A DNA stretch of 64,000 nt from positions 1 through 64,000 of the forward strand of contig JAGTXO010000020.1 in the NCBI GenBank assembly GCA_019448385.1. The letters are read 5' to 3'. The translations under genes were made by a program, and so were the position numbers. Below, piece after piece: positions 62,341 through 64,000 of the stretch (position 1 is the stretch's first letter; every line of letters starts with the position of its first letter). The DNA comes from Diacronema lutheri. Lineage: Eukaryota > Haptophyta > Pavlovophyceae > Pavlovales > Pavlovaceae. The notes below the pieces were generated by a model. That model was not told the DNA's origin. It saw only the letters and a program-made list of their open reading frames with translations, and searched no databases.

Positions 62341-62390
62341 ATACGGCGCGGTCCGGGCTGGTCCGGCCAGTGTAAGGCTGAGAGTACGAC
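62338..62390 (-). repeat. Dispersed repeat, inverted copy of 33222-33274
   Basis: Fifty-three bases, the reverse complement of the sequence after the Kelch/filamin gene. Confidence 0.88.
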
Positions 62391-63055
62391 CCGGGTCGTA
62401 CAATCAAGGGTTAAAAGCCAGCCAATGAGCGCTCGAGGGGTCGGGGCGAGGCTTATGACGAGCCTAGGACCGAGACACCCTCCTGACCGGCCGATTTGGA
62501 GTAGAATTCGGGGTCGAGCGGGCGCGGCGGACGGAGGGCCCGAGCCGGGCCGACGGAGGGTCCGACCCCGGAATGCGGGCGACCGGAAGGGCTTGGGTGA
62601 TTTACGCCTAGTAGAATAGAATGGCGGATTCCGGGGGGGCTCGCAACTGGCATCGCGCAAGCTGAGGCCCCCTGACTGACCGGACCGCGCCGAGTGCGCG
62701 TGCACCCCGTGGAGGGCGCGGCCAGTCGGACACTCTTCGCGACTGAGCTCGCCGCGGCATACCGTGCGCTGCGCCGGCGCGCTACTTGCCGTTGGCCGAG
62801 CTGCGGGTGTTGCGCACCGCCGTGTTGCGCAGCCAGCGGCTGGATGCGCCGGTGGCCGGAACCTTGGCGCGCTTTGGCTAAGCGACCTCGGCCTGCACAG
62901 ACTCGAACGCGTGCGTAAACTCGAGGCGTTGCAGGTGGCGAGCACGTGAGTTCGCGTAGGAGGTCTTGTACTCGGTGGCCTGACTGTCGACCGACGAGAG
63001 CTTGGGCGAGTTCGGCGGCACGTTGGCTCACTTGGGCTCGGTGCGCGGCTCTGCC

Positions 63056-63088
<33 letters not shown>

Positions 63089-63099
63089 CTTCGGACTCG

Positions 63100-63921
63100 C
63101 TGCCCGGCTCTGCCTGTGCGGGCGCGATGCACTCGGACTCGATGCCCGGCTCTGCCTTCGTGGGCGCGGTCGCGGGCACGGGCGCGCCCTCGACCCCGTC
63201 GCGGTTGAAGACATCGAACTCGACGCACACGCCGTGGTCCTTGAAGTCGGTGGCCTCGCTGTCGTTCGCGTAAGCCTCGGGCGAACTCGCAACGAGCGAC
63301 GACATCTCGGCGTGGAGCCAGCACATCTCATGCTGCACCGCGTGTTCAGGTTCTCGAGCGCTCCGTTGAAAGAGTCACTCTCACCGAGGCGCTCGCTGCA
63401 CCACACCAGATAGCCATCGAGCTTGTGAGCGTGCTCGTGCGCCCGTGCGAGGTCCTTGGAGAGCGCGTCGGCGCGCGCGCACATGCCGTCGCATGACTTG
63501 GCCGGTGTCATGCTGTGCTTCCAAGGCCTGGTGCTCGGCGTTGAGCGTGTCGTGATCCTCGCGAACGAGCTGCAACCAGCTGCAGCAGCCGCGCGACGCC
63601 GCTGTCGCCGACGATGCGCTGGAGCATGTGGCCCATGAGGTGTGCGCGGCACGTGGCGAGCGCCACATTTTTGCGCAGCAGCGCGAGGATCCGGGCGCCG
63701 CGGACGAGCCGGCCCATGCACTTGAGCGCGTAGATTCGGCCGCACATGCACGCGCCGACGACCGAGTCGGCGGGCCCGCCGTCGAGCCAAAAGTTGGCCT
63801 CGGCCGCATCGCGGCGGCGGGCGACGCGCTGAAGGATGCGCACGCGGTAGTGCCGGTCGACGAGCAGCTCGTCGCCGAAGATCTCGTCGGGCAGCAGCTC
63901 GGAGACGTTCTGGGGGTACAT
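63100..63921 (-). pseudogene. Coiled-coil gene remnant with frame changes
   Basis: The frame starts MYPQNVSELLPDEIFGDELL (or comes from beyond the window) and reads HYRVRILQRVARRRDAAEAN and MCGRIYALKCMGRLVRGARI, a protein-like stretch. Coding sense then shifts frame near 63580 (LQLVREDHDTLNAEHQALEA), again near 63500 (CARADALSKDLARAHEHAHK, YLVWCSERLGESDSFNGALE) and again near 63350 (HEMCWLHAEMSSLVASSPEA, DFKDHGVCVEFDVFNRDGVE), ending in a Pro/Ala/Glu repeat. The middle is a clear coiled coil. Three frame changes within 250 bp are too close for introns, so the gene is probably broken, unless the sequence has errors. No family is recognised. Confidence 0.5.
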
Positions 63922-64000
63922 GCTGTGCGAGCGTGCACGCGACGAGATCTCGTCGGGCGTGCCGTCCGTTCGTTCAGAGCAGAGCGCGTCGGACCGGCAG

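Larger units (their letters stand above)
62061..62700. other. Intergenic region with the right inverted arm
   Basis: Holds the right arm (62231-62340), the adjoining 53-bp dispersed repeat and then unique DNA. Minus-strand frames here are low-complexity. No gene is supported. Confidence 0.55.

Noticed and set aside
1-64000. tRNA or rRNA genes
   Set aside because: I looked for tRNA B-box-like GGTTCGAATCC and typical rRNA stretches on both strands and saw none. A covariance search would be decisive.

Overview
The window looks like nuclear DNA of a GC-rich, gene-dense unicellular alga. A haptophyte is my best guess, from the very high GC, the Ala/Arg/Pro-rich low-complexity proteins, the short GC-rich GT-AG introns (about 105-280 bp) and start codons as little as 21 bp apart. 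The eukaryotic assignment is firm (COX6B, RMDN, USP, Kelch/filamin and Patched-type genes with spliceosomal introns). The species is a guess. Coordinates of spliced genes below are my own exon models, built from reading frame, splice sites and family motifs.

1-25.3 kb is unusual. It holds a ubiquitin-specific protease-like gene (1.49-2.94 kb), a G/C-homopolymer-rich stretch with no secure gene, and then one enormous gene at 5,652-24,536. That gene joins into a predicted protein of about 6,207 residues through two phase-0 introns. In order it carries a Ulp1-type cysteine protease domain, an uncharacterised domain, a membrane-like helix, a second Ulp1-type domain with the same D-Q-C spacing, a YqaJ-type exonuclease domain, a chromodomain, and a C-terminal Fanzor (eukaryotic TnpB-like, RNA-guided RuvC nuclease) with an intact-looking D/E/D triad and zinc finger. 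Several segments look like decayed copies of the protease domains. I see no transposase, integrase, capsid or terminal repeat, so whether it is mobile is open. This is the most interesting part of the window.

25.3-57.8 kb is ordinary, compact host gene space: COX6B (-), a Kelch/filamin-like giant (+), a three-domain GT8-GT4-GT8 glycosyltransferase (-), a glutaredoxin (-), a tail-anchored flavodoxin-like protein (+), a membrane-anchored C69 dipeptidase with six exons (+), a small secreted protein (-), an RMDN TPR protein (-), a FAM32A-like protein (+), a Patched/RND-type protein (+), an amino-acid transporter (+), a type II membrane protein resembling a glycosyltransferase (-), a bisphosphate nucleotidase (+), a coiled-coil protein (-) and a sulfotransferase (+). 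Divergent pairs share very short upstream regions.

57.7-64 kb is repeat-rich. It has a 120-bp tandem duplication, poly-T and poly-C runs, and about 110-140 bp inverted arms at 58.4 and 62.3 kb that enclose an unknown ORF (-) and a DEAD-box helicase (+) whose C-terminal tail is coded by a 30-bp minisatellite. Pieces of the same repeat family occur at 33.2, 37.7 and 59.3 kb. The right end holds a coiled-coil gene remnant (-) with several frame changes.
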